Shown here: positions 1 to 7,823 of the stretch, piece after piece
How the letters are laid out: each line of letters begins with the position of its first letter
Numbering within the stretch: position 1 is the stretch's first letter
Source: Sphingobacterium sp.
Lineage (GTDB): Bacteria; Bacteroidota; Bacteroidia; Sphingobacteriales; Sphingobacteriaceae
Assembly: GCA_022712315.1 (NCBI GenBank)
Contig: JALAGS010000155.1
Location: 1-50,509 of the forward strand
Direction: 5' to 3'
Length of the DNA stretch: 50,509 nt
The notes under the pieces: generated by a model
What the model was told of the DNA's origin: nothing
Seen by the model: only the letters and a program-made list of their open reading frames with translations
Database searches by the model: none
Translations under genes and position numbers: made by a program

Positions 1-80
1 GAAACTTATTTTAACCTAACCAGACGGTTTTAATAGAGTTTTGTTAACTTTAAGATATTTAAGACTTAAACATCATTTAT

Positions 81-887
81 ATGTCCTCCAAATTGCTTGT
101 TATCTTCTTTTTTCTGTTTTCTCCAGGTTTGATTTTTGCGCAGCAGTATAAAACCACAACTGATGTTGCTTATTGCAAACCAGGCGAGCCAGATTCTTGT
201 AAGAAAGAACGCTGTAAATTGGATATCTATATCCCGACGGATCGTAAAAATTTTGCTACGATTGTCTGGTTTCATGGTGGGGGGCTAGAGGGAGGAAACA
301 AATTTATTCCCCTTGAACTTAAAGAGAAAGGTGTGGCGGTCGTGGCGGTCAATTATAGGTTGAGCCCAAAAGTCAAAGCACCCGGTTATATCGAAGATGC
401 TGCAGAAGCCGTCGCTTGGACATTTGCACACATCGCCAGCTATGGTGGTGATCCCTCAAAAATTTATGTCTCAGGCCATTCTGCCGGTGGATATCTAGCT
501 TTAATGGTTGGTTTGGATAAGCATTATCTTCAAAAATTTGGTGTTGATGCAGACCGTATAAAAGGACTGGCTCCGATTAGTGGGCAGACCAATACGCATT
601 ATACGATCAAAAAGGAACGCGGTCAATCTATGGTGATCCCGCAGATTGATCAGTTTGCACCGCTCTCATTTGTACGGAAAGATGCACCTCCGATTCTCCT
701 GATTATTGGCGATCAACAATTGGAAATGGCTGCACGATTCGAAGAAAATGCACATTTGGCGGCAATCTTAAAGCAGGTAGGGCATACAAAAACTTCACTG
801 TACCAGTTACAGGGCTTCGATCATGGGGGCGTATATGCACCTGGCTGCCTACTGATGCTAAATTGGATAAGCGGGCTTGAAAAATAG
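81..887 (+). CDS. Secreted alpha/beta hydrolase (carboxylesterase-like)
   Basis: A 268-residue exported serine hydrolase, probably an esterase acting in the periplasm or outside the cell. Residues 1-20 form a signal peptide ending FAQQ. The oxyanion-hole motif HGGG is at 65-68 and the nucleophile elbow GHSAGG places the catalytic serine at 134. Asp211 (in IIGDQQ) and His248 (in GFDHGG) complete a plausible triad, so the fold looks complete. The pattern matches the hormone-sensitive-lipase/BD-FAE-like group of alpha/beta hydrolases, but the substrate cannot be told. Three cysteines just after the signal peptide (CKPG, DSCKK, ERCK) may form a disulfide. It stands alone: about 150 bp separate it from the copper cluster downstream and I saw no clear terminator after it. 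Confidence 0.85.
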   Translation: MSSKLLVIFFFLFSPGLIFAQQYKTTTDVAYCKPGEPDSCKKERCKLDIYIPTDRKNFATIVWFHGGGLEGGNKFIPLELKEKGVAVVAVNYRLSPKVKAPGYIEDAAEAVAWTFAHIASYGGDPSKIYVSGHSAGGYLALMVGLDKHYLQKFGVDADRIKGLAPISGQTNTHYTIKKERGQSMVIPQIDQFAPLSFVRKDAPPILLIIGDQQLEMAARFEENAHLAAILKQVGHTKTSLYQLQGFDHGGVYAPGCLLMLNWISGLEK

Positions 888-994
888 TTTTGATGGATTC
901 AAAAGACAGACGGCAATACAGTGGACCAAAATATTATAAACAAAATAAAAAATATTACAATTGTCCATTCGAAAATTCTGCCGACATTTACCTC

Positions 995-1018
995 CAAAGT
1001 ATATATACCTTTACTTTG
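995..1018. promoter_or_regulatory. Inverted repeat at the head of the copper operon
   Basis: CAAAGTA (995-1001) and TACTTTG (1012-1018) form a perfect 7-bp inverted repeat with a 10-bp spacer. It lies 16 bp before the first start codon of the copper cluster. The right arm resembles a shortened Bacteroidota -7 box. A repressor or metal-sensing activator site is plausible, but no regulator gene lies beside it, so the assignment is inference. Confidence 0.4.
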
Positions 1019-1034
1019 CAAATTTTAATCCGTT

Positions 1035-1439
1035 ATGTGGGCAAAACGCAATATTGTTTTTATAATCTGCATGCTGGGGCTTTTTTTAGCACCAAATAGG
1101 TTATTTGCCTGCCACGAAACTTCCGAAAAGCCAAAACAGGAAGAAAAATCCTGTTGTCTGGATGAAAAACAAACGACAAAGGATGCCGAAACTGAAGATT
1201 GCTGTAAAGATGGAAGAGCTGAGTCGACAAAATCAGATCGACATGCCGACGACTGTGGTAAACACTGCGGTGAAAAATCATGCCGTACATCTCCGCAATG
1301 CAATCCTATCGTTACAGTAGTCAACGTACAACTTGTGTTGCCCTTGTATGCCGCAGCGTCTAGCTCCTATGGCTATTATAAACAACCTTACTGTGCAGAT
1401 GCTTATTTCTCCATCTGGCAGCCTCCCCAAATAGCTTAA
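1035..1439 (+). CDS. Small secreted cysteine-rich protein of the copper cluster
   Basis: A 134-residue protein with an N-terminal hydrophobic segment (about residues 6-25, ending LFACHE), followed by a charged, low-complexity middle rich in Lys, Glu, Asp and paired cysteines (SCC, DCC, DDC, KHC, KSC). Nine or so cysteines plus several histidines suggest binding of soft metals such as copper outside the cytoplasm. Similar short Cys-rich secreted proteins often head copper-resistance clusters in Bacteroidota, and the genes that follow fit. I cannot assign a family with certainty. Cys26 directly after the hydrophobic stretch could also be a lipidation site. The start at 1035 gives the complete signal peptide; no strong Shine-Dalgarno is visible. 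Confidence 0.65.
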   Translation: MWAKRNIVFIICMLGLFLAPNRLFACHETSEKPKQEEKSCCLDEKQTTKDAETEDCCKDGRAESTKSDRHADDCGKHCGEKSCRTSPQCNPIVTVVNVQLVLPLYAAASSSYGYYKQPYCADAYFSIWQPPQIA

Positions 1440-1471
1440 TAATAGACGGATAGCCCGTGCTATGTCTTTTT

Positions 1472-1590
1472 GGGTAGATTGTTCTATCCAATACCCCGTT
1501 TATTTAGCTTATGAAAAACCCTGTTGATCCATTGGATTAAAGACTCGAATGCAGTAAATCGCTGCAACTGGGGTTTTCGTCAGTATTTTT
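1472..1590 (+). other. Structured intergenic RNA region before the DUF3347 gene
   Basis: The 166-bp gap between the Cys-rich gene and the next CDS has several pairable segments. GGGTAGA/TCTATCC (1472-1489) makes a hairpin with one wobble. AAAACCC (1515-1521) pairs with GGGTTTT (1571-1577) and encloses ATCC-ATT-GGAT (1527-1537) and GCAG/CTGC (1551-1565), giving a possible three-way junction. A T-run follows at about 1583-1590. It may be an attenuator or processed terminator. No known riboswitch class was recognised. Confidence 0.3.
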
Positions 1591-1605
1591 TATCTAAAAC
1601 ATATT

Positions 1606-2496
1606 ATGATCATGAGATTAATTCCATTATTTGGTTTAGTAACCCTAACATTACTATCCAACGAAAATACCTATGCACAAATTAAAAATGCAAAGATAGC
1701 AACTGCAAAAATTCTTGGAAATACGACGGCTGCTAAAACGATAATTGAAAAAGAAGGCAGCACCAAGTCCGCTAAAGTCGACTGGAACCAGACCACCAAA
1801 CTTGCGGTTATTACCTATGACTCTTCAAAGACAAGTGAGGATGAGGTTCTTAAGCGTGTTGCCTTAGTGGGATTCGATAATGAAAAGTTCTTGGCTCCAA
1901 ATGATGCTTATGCCCAATTGGCAAAAGCTGAACAATATGAAAGAGTGCTAAAGCCAGCATCAAAAAATCGAGATGAACAACAGGACGATCATAATAATCA
2001 TAGTCAGGGCGGGCAAACAGCAGATCATGTTTCAGCTGCGGAGAAAGCAAAATTAGCAGATGAAAAGACCGCATTTGCGCTATTGGCAAATTCTTACTTT
2101 GCGCTAAAGGATGCTTTGGTGAAGACAGATGCATTGGCGGCGGCAGCTCAGGCAGAGACATTTCAAGCTGCAATCAAAACTATCGATATGAATAAACTTA
2201 GCCACGATGAACATACCATATGGATGAAAGTTATGAATAAGCTGGCAAGCGATGCGACCGGTATAAGTAAAAATAAAGATGTTGCTAAGCAACGTGTGGC
2301 ATTTGCATCTCTTTCAAATGCTATGTATGAGTTGCTGAAGGTGAGTAAATTGAATGGACCTATTTATTATCAGCATTGCCCGATGTTTAATGAAGGCAAG
2401 GGAGCGCATTGGCTAAGTAAGGAGAATGCAGTGAAAAACCCATTCTTTGGTGCGCAAATGATTAGTTGTGGAAGTACAGTAGAAACGTTAAACTAA
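1606..2496 (+). CDS. Secreted DUF3347 protein with degenerate heavy-metal-associated domain
   Basis: A 296-residue exported protein (signal peptide to about residue 25, TYAQ). Residues 28-115 read like a heavy-metal-associated (HMA) domain of the Bacteroidota copper type, but the site usually written GNCxxCK is GNTTAAK here (38-44), and the later CCQY-like pair is AEQY. The thiol ligands are gone. A His/Asp/Gln-rich linker (about 120-145) leads to a DUF3347 domain (about 155-296) with the hallmark YYQHCPM (Cys258), GKGAHWLS and SCGSTVE (Cys288). DUF3347 domains accompany CusB-type copper efflux proteins and probably bind copper in the periplasm. Second gene of a tight operon; the next CDS begins 11 nt after its stop. 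Starts at 1606 and 1612 are both possible. Confidence 0.8.
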   Translation: MIMRLIPLFGLVTLTLLSNENTYAQIKNAKIATAKILGNTTAAKTIIEKEGSTKSAKVDWNQTTKLAVITYDSSKTSEDEVLKRVALVGFDNEKFLAPNDAYAQLAKAEQYERVLKPASKNRDEQQDDHNNHSQGGQTADHVSAAEKAKLADEKTAFALLANSYFALKDALVKTDALAAAAQAETFQAAIKTIDMNKLSHDEHTIWMKVMNKLASDATGISKNKDVAKQRVAFASLSNAMYELLKVSKLNGPIYYQHCPMFNEGKGAHWLSKENAVKNPFFGAQMISCGSTVETLN

Positions 2497-2507
2497 TCGC
2501 CTTCCCT

Positions 2508-2939
2508 ATGAATTATTTTCATGTTGTTATAGCAGTCGTTCTGTTTTCATTAGCTGCTTGCAGCGGCTCGGAAAAGAATACCAATGTTAAAGATCAAAAG
2601 GGACCAGCAGCTTCTGCGGTTGATTCATCTGTACAGTCAGTTCAATATAGACGGGGTGATCTTGTGCCTACGGAACAGGTCTGTATGGTCAATGATGCTT
2701 TTATGGGAAAAAAACAGTTGCTGGTCATACATGCAGGGAAGGATTATTATGGCTGTTGTGAAATGTGCAAAAAGCGTATACCTCAAGAAGCTGCGGTACG
2801 TGTCGCAATTGATCCGTTCTCTAAGAAAGAGATCGATAAGGCCACGGCTTCCATAGCGATTACCGGAGATCAAGGAGAGGTTTCTTATTTTGAGAATGAA
2901 GCAAACTATCGAAATTACATTAAAAATCTAAACCTATAA
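2508..2939 (+). CDS. Lipoprotein with TRASH-like metal-binding motif
   Basis: A 143-residue lipoprotein. The start at 2508 is preferred over an upstream in-frame ATG at 2466, because it begins directly with the signal MNYFHVVIAVVLFSLAAC, whose LAAC is a lipobox, and it removes overlap with the preceding gene. The mature part has VCMVND followed by YYGCCEMCKKRI, a pattern like TRASH/YHS metal-binding fingers, and ends in a short region with YFENEANYRNYI. It is likely an inner- or outer-membrane-anchored periplasmic copper binder. It sits between the two DUF3347 genes with gaps of 11 and 12 nt, so co-transcription is very likely. The biochemical role is inferred from motif and context. Confidence 0.7.
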   Translation: MNYFHVVIAVVLFSLAACSGSEKNTNVKDQKGPAASAVDSSVQSVQYRRGDLVPTEQVCMVNDAFMGKKQLLVIHAGKDYYGCCEMCKKRIPQEAAVRVAIDPFSKKEIDKATASIAITGDQGEVSYFENEANYRNYIKNLNL

Positions 2940-2951
2940 ATACACTTAATT

Positions 2952-3614
2952 ATGAAAAAGTTTATGCTAATTGTGGCGATCGCTCTGATATTCGTTGCAT
3001 GCAACAATTCAACATCGAAAAATACACATGCAGGTCATGTGGTCACTGTTGCTGAGGATACCGCAACGATAGCTGTCAACAAAAGCGAAGGCGATACCGC
3101 TTTGACTAATGAGGTGGCCGGCGTAAGTAATACAGCTGCAAAAATAGAACCATCAGCAGGGAAAGTTGATCTAGCAACAGCTAGCAATCCTTTTGCAGGC
3201 TTGTACAGCGCCTATTTTGAACTGAAAGATGCATTGGTTAAGGATAATGGAGCAGCTGCACAGATAGCCGCGAAAGGAATCCAGGCTGCCATTGAAAAAA
3301 TTAATAGCGAACAATTGGATGTTGTTCAAGGAAAACTTTGGAAAGAATACCAACGGAAATTGGCTTTCGATGCAGAGCATATTGCTGGAATTAAGGAAAA
3401 TGAACATCAGCGCGAGCACTTTGTGACCCTTTCCAAAAATATGTATGTGTTGATGAAATCGGTTAGACTGGGAGCTCCAGTCTATTATCAGCATTGTCCG
3501 ATGTATCAGGAGGGAAAAGGGGCAAATTGGCTCAGTAAACAAAAGGCAGTTCAAAATCCTTATTTGGGTAGATCAATGCCGAGCTGTGGATCTACCGTAG
3601 AAATAATACAATAG
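2952..3614 (+). CDS. DUF3347 lipoprotein, paralogue of the upstream DUF3347 protein
   Basis: A 220-residue lipoprotein with signal MKKFMLIVAIALIFVAC (lipobox FVAC). A low-complexity Ala/Thr/Val/Asp-rich linker covers about residues 18-80, and a DUF3347 domain fills about 82-220. The conserved core YYQHCPMYQEGKGANWLS and PSCGSTVE match the C-terminal domain of the gene two places upstream nearly residue for residue, so the pair probably arose by local duplication. This copy has no HMA-like domain and is membrane-anchored, so the two may place the same copper-binding module at different sites. The gap to the next gene is 4 nt. Confidence 0.8.
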   Translation: MKKFMLIVAIALIFVACNNSTSKNTHAGHVVTVAEDTATIAVNKSEGDTALTNEVAGVSNTAAKIEPSAGKVDLATASNPFAGLYSAYFELKDALVKDNGAAAQIAAKGIQAAIEKINSEQLDVVQGKLWKEYQRKLAFDAEHIAGIKENEHQREHFVTLSKNMYVLMKSVRLGAPVYYQHCPMYQEGKGANWLSKQKAVQNPYLGRSMPSCGSTVEIIQ

Positions 3615-3618
3615 CGCG

Positions 3619-4083
3619 ATGAAAAGTTTATTTGAAGAACTGCCTAGTTTACATCCGCTATGGGTACATTTTCCAATTGTGCTTTTACTGATGGCTTTGT
3701 TTAGCCATGTCGGTGCTTTATTCTTAAAAAATCACCGACGGGCTTTATCTCTGCTGACTTTTGGATTGTTATTGTTGGGATCACTGGGAGCTTTTGCAGC
3801 TATTCAAACCTCAACCCATATTTCGGGAGAAGCAGATGAAAATGCCTTTGCGGTTTTTGAGATCCATCAACGTTTTGCCTGGATCAGCTTTTGGCTTGCA
3901 AGTAGTACAACAGTCCTGCATTTTGTTGGATTGCGAAAAGAGACAAGTGCCTGGATAAACTATTTGATATTGATTTTGTTGATAAGTTTGTCGGTGACAC
4001 TGTTTATCACGGGGCATCACGGTGCGAGACTGGTCTACCAATATGGCGTAGGACCGATGGGAAATGGAATACTAATCAATTAA
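3619..4083 (+). CDS. DUF2231 integral membrane protein
   Basis: A 154-residue polytopic membrane protein with four predicted helices (about 18-38, 45-65, 92-112, 118-138). The opening LHPLWVHFPIVLL and the near-terminal TGHHGARLVYQYGVG are the signature of the DUF2231 family, whose conserved histidines may bind heme or metal. DUF2231 genes are common in copper and cytochrome clusters of Bacteroidota, and here the gene lies between a DUF3347 lipoprotein and the multicopper oxidase with 4-nt gaps on both sides. A redox or metal-transfer role is inference only. Confidence 0.8.
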   Translation: MKSLFEELPSLHPLWVHFPIVLLLMALFSHVGALFLKNHRRALSLLTFGLLLLGSLGAFAAIQTSTHISGEADENAFAVFEIHQRFAWISFWLASSTTVLHFVGLRKETSAWINYLILILLISLSVTLFITGHHGARLVYQYGVGPMGNGILIN

Positions 4084-4087
4084 ATGA

Positions 4088-6370
4088 ATGAACATGCTAA
4101 AAAAGAGTAATATATTAACGGTTGTTTTACTATTGATGGCACAACTGACAGTACTGGCCCAGAAAGTGGTTCGTCATGACCTTTACGTACGGGATACAAT
4201 TGTCAATTATGCCGGCAAATCAAAACGGGCAATCGCTGTAAATGGACAGATTCCGATGCCTACACTGACTTTTACAGAAGGAGATACAGCGGAAATTGTT
4301 GTTCACAATGAGTTAAAAGAGAGTACTTCGCTACACTGGCATGGTATTTTTCTGCCGAACAAAGAAGACGGTGTGCCACACCTGACGCAAGAACCTATAA
4401 AGGCGAATTCGACTTATACCTATCGTTTTCCGATAATTCAACACGGTACACATTGGTATCATTCGCACTCGGGCCTACAGGAACAGATCGGTATGTATGG
4501 TAGCCTTATTCTCAACAAGCGTGCTGATGATAAGACTTTCCGAAAAGGAATTGATGATTTACCCACGATTCCCGTCATATTGAGTGAATGGACAAATTAT
4601 AACCCCGATAACATTCAGCGGATGCTGCACACGGCCAATGATTGGGCCGCGATAAAAAAAGGGGCTACACAATCGTACGTTGAAGCTATTAAAGAAGGGA
4701 AGTTTAAGACGAAAGTCACGAATGAATGGAAACGTCAGCTTGCGATGGATGTCAGTGATGTATATTATGATAAGGTCCTGATGAACGGGGCTCATTCCAC
4801 GGATTTAAAGTCGGTGAATGGTAAGGCATTGAAAGCAGGAGATAAAGTGCGTTTACGGATTTCCAATGGTGGTGCTTCGTCTTATTTTTGGCTGCGCTAT
4901 GCGGGCGGTAAAATTACCGTTGTTGCAAATGATGGGAATGATGTGGTACCTGTTGAGGTCGACCGATTAATGATTGCAGTGTCGGAGACTTATGATGTCG
5001 TTGTAACAATCCCAAATGAAGGTACAGCTTACGAGTTCATGGCAACAACAGAAGATCGAACACAATCTGCGAGTTATTTTGTCGGAAATGGCATCAAACA
5101 GTTGATTTCCCCACTTCCCCGCCTTAAATATTTTGAAGGGATGAAGATGATGAACGACATGATGAAGATGAATGGGGATCTCAATGATATGGGTATGAAG
5201 ATGAGTCTGAATCAGATGGACATGAATGTGGTGATGTATCCCGAAATTACAGGTGATGGAAAGAAAAAAGAAGATCACAGCAAACATAGCGGTATGGATC
5301 ATGGACAAATGAATATGGACGAAGATCCTAATCGTTATAATGCCAATGCATTGGGTGATATTGTCACGCTAAACTATGCGATGCTGGAGTCTCCTCAAGC
5401 GACTGAACTGCCTAAAGAAGCGCCGATACGAGATCTCAAATTTACCCTTACAGGAAATATGAGTCGTTATGTATGGAGCATGGACAATAAAATTCTCTCT
5501 GAAACGGATAAGATACCTGTAAAAAAGGGCGAGGTATTACGCATTACCATCTATAATAATTCAATGATGCGTCATCCGATACATCTGCACGGTTTTGATT
5601 TTCGATTGCTGAATGGTAAAGGGGCAAAAGCACCACTGAAAAATGTGGTTGATATCATGCCAATGGAAACGGATACAATCGAATTCCTGGCGAATGAAGA
5701 AGGGGACTGGTTTTTCCATTGCCACATTCTGTATCATATGATGGCCGGGATGAATCGCGTTTTTGCCGTAGACGATTATAAAAATCCCTATCTTCCGGAC
5801 AAAGCTAAAGCCTATAAAGAATTGCAGATGGAAAGCAATATGACTCATTTCATGGCGCAAAATGACTTTGCTACCAATGGAAATGACGGTCAGGCGATGT
5901 TTCAGAATGCCCGTTGGCAACTTGGTTCCGAATGGCGATTGGGTTATAACGATATGCATGGCTATGAGGTAGAAACCCACTTGGGAAGATTTTTTGGGAA
6001 AATGCAATGGTTTATGCCTTTTGTTGGTTTTGATTATCGCTACCGCCGCATGGGTGAGGACGAACATGAGAAAAATATTTTTGGGCAAGCCAATAAAAAA
6101 GATAGCCGCAAAGCGGTAAGCCTCGGTTTTATGTATACTTTACCCATGCTTGTCAATTTTCAGGCGGAGGTGTATCACGATGGTATTGTGCGGCTGCAGC
6201 TGATGCGTGAAGATATTCCAATTTCTAGAAGGATCCGCGGCGATTTTATGGTCAATTCAGACTTAGAATATATGGCTGGACTTAATTATGGCATCACCAA
6301 AAATATGGCCTTTAGAACGCATTACGATAGTGATATGGGCTTTGGTGTGGGCTTGTCGTTAAATTATTGA
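4088..6370 (+). CDS. Multicopper oxidase (CopA-like) with extra C-terminal domain
   Basis: A 760-residue exported multicopper oxidase, probably oxidising Cu(I) in the periplasm for copper tolerance. After a signal peptide (ending VLAQK) the cupredoxin domains carry all four copper-ligand motifs: HWHG (83-86), HWYHSHS (122-128), HPIHLH (496-501) and HCHILYHMMAGM (544-555), the last giving the type 1 Cys545 and axial Met555. A Met/His-rich stretch at about 350-420 (EGMKMMNDMMKM, MDHGQMNMDED) resembles the methionine-rich segments of CopA and CueO. About 180 residues follow the final copper motif, far more than CopA needs; they are rich in alternating aromatic residues (FFGKMQWFMPFVGFDYRYR) and look like beta-barrel strands of the CopB type. 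Last gene of the copper operon. Confidence 0.88.
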   Translation: MNMLKKSNILTVVLLLMAQLTVLAQKVVRHDLYVRDTIVNYAGKSKRAIAVNGQIPMPTLTFTEGDTAEIVVHNELKESTSLHWHGIFLPNKEDGVPHLTQEPIKANSTYTYRFPIIQHGTHWYHSHSGLQEQIGMYGSLILNKRADDKTFRKGIDDLPTIPVILSEWTNYNPDNIQRMLHTANDWAAIKKGATQSYVEAIKEGKFKTKVTNEWKRQLAMDVSDVYYDKVLMNGAHSTDLKSVNGKALKAGDKVRLRISNGGASSYFWLRYAGGKITVVANDGNDVVPVEVDRLMIAVSETYDVVVTIPNEGTAYEFMATTEDRTQSASYFVGNGIKQLISPLPRLKYFEGMKMMNDMMKMNGDLNDMGMKMSLNQMDMNVVMYPEITGDGKKKEDHSKHSGMDHGQMNMDEDPNRYNANALGDIVTLNYAMLESPQATELPKEAPIRDLKFTLTGNMSRYVWSMDNKILSETDKIPVKKGEVLRITIYNNSMMRHPIHLHGFDFRLLNGKGAKAPLKNVVDIMPMETDTIEFLANEEGDWFFHCHILYHMMAGMNRVFAVDDYKNPYLPDKAKAYKELQMESNMTHFMAQNDFATNGNDGQAMFQNARWQLGSEWRLGYNDMHGYEVETHLGRFFGKMQWFMPFVGFDYRYRRMGEDEHEKNIFGQANKKDSRKAVSLGFMYTLPMLVNFQAEVYHDGIVRLQLMREDIPISRRIRGDFMVNSDLEYMAGLNYGITKNMAFRTHYDSDMGFGVGLSLNY

Positions 6371-6445
6371 CAAGTAGATTTTATATTTTAATTTAAAAGG
6401 GGCATGCCTGTAGCAATGCTGCTTTTTGGATGATAATATAAAGAA

Positions 6446-6476
6446 AAACGCCAAAAATCAACGATTTTTGGCGTTT
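6446..6476. terminator. Bidirectional terminator between copper operon and fabH
   Basis: A perfect 14-bp stem (6446-6459 with 6463-6476) with a 3-nt AAC loop. The outer pairs are A/T, so either strand ends in a T-rich tract. It serves the convergent multicopper oxidase and fabH genes. Confidence 0.9.
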
Positions 6477-6517
6477 AATCATAGTGTGAATTTTATGACG
6501 ATTGAAGTTTTGATTGC

Positions 6518-7516
6518 TTAAATCATCCATTTAAATAGGCTGGCTCCCCAAGAGAAACCAGCGCCAAAGGCGGTTAACATGACTAAATCACCTGTGTTTA
6601 ATTTTTTAATATTCTGCCAGATACACAATGGGATCGTGGCGGCAATCGTATTTCCTAAATATTCAATATTACTTAAGGCTCTATCTTCTGGTATATTAAG
6701 GCTGCGTCCAACAGCATCAATGATGCGCTGATTAGCCTGATGTGGGATTAACCAGTTGATATCTTCAATCTGCAGGCTGTTACGTTGTAAAACGGTGTTA
6801 CAGGCATCGCTCATGGACTGTACTGCATGTCTGAATACCGTCTTACCATCTTGCTTCAGAAATCTGTTATCATTAACAGGAAGATTGCTGTCGATAGGAT
6901 ACAAAGAGCCTCCAGCCTCGATTTTCAAAAATTCTCTTCCTGAACCGTTGCTACAAAGATAAGCGTCCATAATTCCGCCCTCTAAGGAAGGTTCTAGCCA
7001 TATAACGCCAGCACCATCACCAAAAAGGATGTTGGTTGAACGGTCTTTTAGATCTACATAAGTGCTGATATTGTCTGCTCCAACGACGAGTACGTTTTTA
7101 TAACGTCCGGTCTCTACTAGCGCAGAAGCCATATCCAAGGCGTATAAGAATCCCGAGCATGCAGCATTGACGTCAAAAGCCCAAACATTCGTAAGACCTA
7201 ATTTTTCTAAAATGATATTTGCTGTCGCCGGCATAGGCATATCTGGCGTCGAAGTAGCCACAATTAGGGCATCTACATCATTCAGATTTTTATGATATTG
7301 TTTCGCCAAATCGTGTATAGCTTTCACAGCCATATCTGACGTGGCAAGATTCTCTTCTAAAATTCTCCGCTCCTTAATACCTGTACGTTTGATAATCCAC
7401 TCATCGGATGTATCGCAAAACTGTTCTAAATCTGTATTCGACCTTTTGTTTGGTGGAATATATCCTCCGACACCAGTTATTGCTGCATATGGCCTGCTGG
7501 GTATTCTCTCCGTCAT
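6518..7516 (-). CDS. fabH: 3-oxoacyl-[ACP] synthase III (KAS III)
   Basis: A 332-residue thiolase-fold enzyme that condenses an acyl-CoA with malonyl-ACP to start fatty-acid synthesis. The catalytic triad is visible: Cys120 in NAACSGF, His259 in PHQAN, and Asn289 in YLGNT. The glycine-rich FGDGAGVIWLE and the terminal GAGFSWGASLF are also typical, and the length is normal. It stands alone rather than in the common plsX-fabH cluster, so it may be a secondary FabH paralogue for branched or specialised primers. Upstream, CCGTA-AAAC-TACGG (7589-7602) could be an operator. Confidence 0.92.
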   Translation of the reverse strand: MTERIPSRPYAAITGVGGYIPPNKRSNTDLEQFCDTSDEWIIKRTGIKERRILEENLATSDMAVKAIHDLAKQYHKNLNDVDALIVATSTPDMPMPATANIILEKLGLTNVWAFDVNAACSGFLYALDMASALVETGRYKNVLVVGADNISTYVDLKDRSTNILFGDGAGVIWLEPSLEGGIMDAYLCSNGSGREFLKIEAGGSLYPIDSNLPVNDNRFLKQDGKTVFRHAVQSMSDACNTVLQRNSLQIEDINWLIPHQANQRIIDAVGRSLNIPEDRALSNIEYLGNTIAATIPLCIWQNIKKLNTGDLVMLTAFGAGFSWGASLFKWMI

Positions 7517-7823
7517 AAATTAATGTACTCTATTCTCTCTCTTTATTTTATAGCTATCCCATTAGAAATAGCCGGTGTGCTTTTTGCGCCGTAAAACTAC
7601 GGTTAATTTATGCGATTAATAAGTGAAAAAGTTGATTTTTGACAAAATAATTACGTTTTGACAACACTTTTAACTGTTTTTTACGTACTGGCTATACTAA
7701 TCTTTTAATCGGTCTTGATGGAGCGGAATTAAATATTGAATGAGCTTGTTTTTTCAAAATTTTAATCTAATCAGGTGCGTCTAAATTGAAAAATAGTCTA
7801 GCAATTTTTGCCTGTCGTCCTGG
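7517..7823. other. Intergenic region upstream of fabH and downstream of the MocR gene
   Basis: AT-rich spacer of 307 bp with no credible ORF. The only clear element is the perfect 5-bp inverted repeat CCGTA-AAAC-TACGG at 7589-7602, about 75 bp before the fabH start. No convincing terminator for the MocR gene (stop at 7824) was seen. Confidence 0.5.

Noticed and set aside
890..1099. Reading frame of 69 codons after the esterase
   Set aside because: It overlaps the Cys-rich secreted gene in another frame and lacks any recognisable domain or signal.
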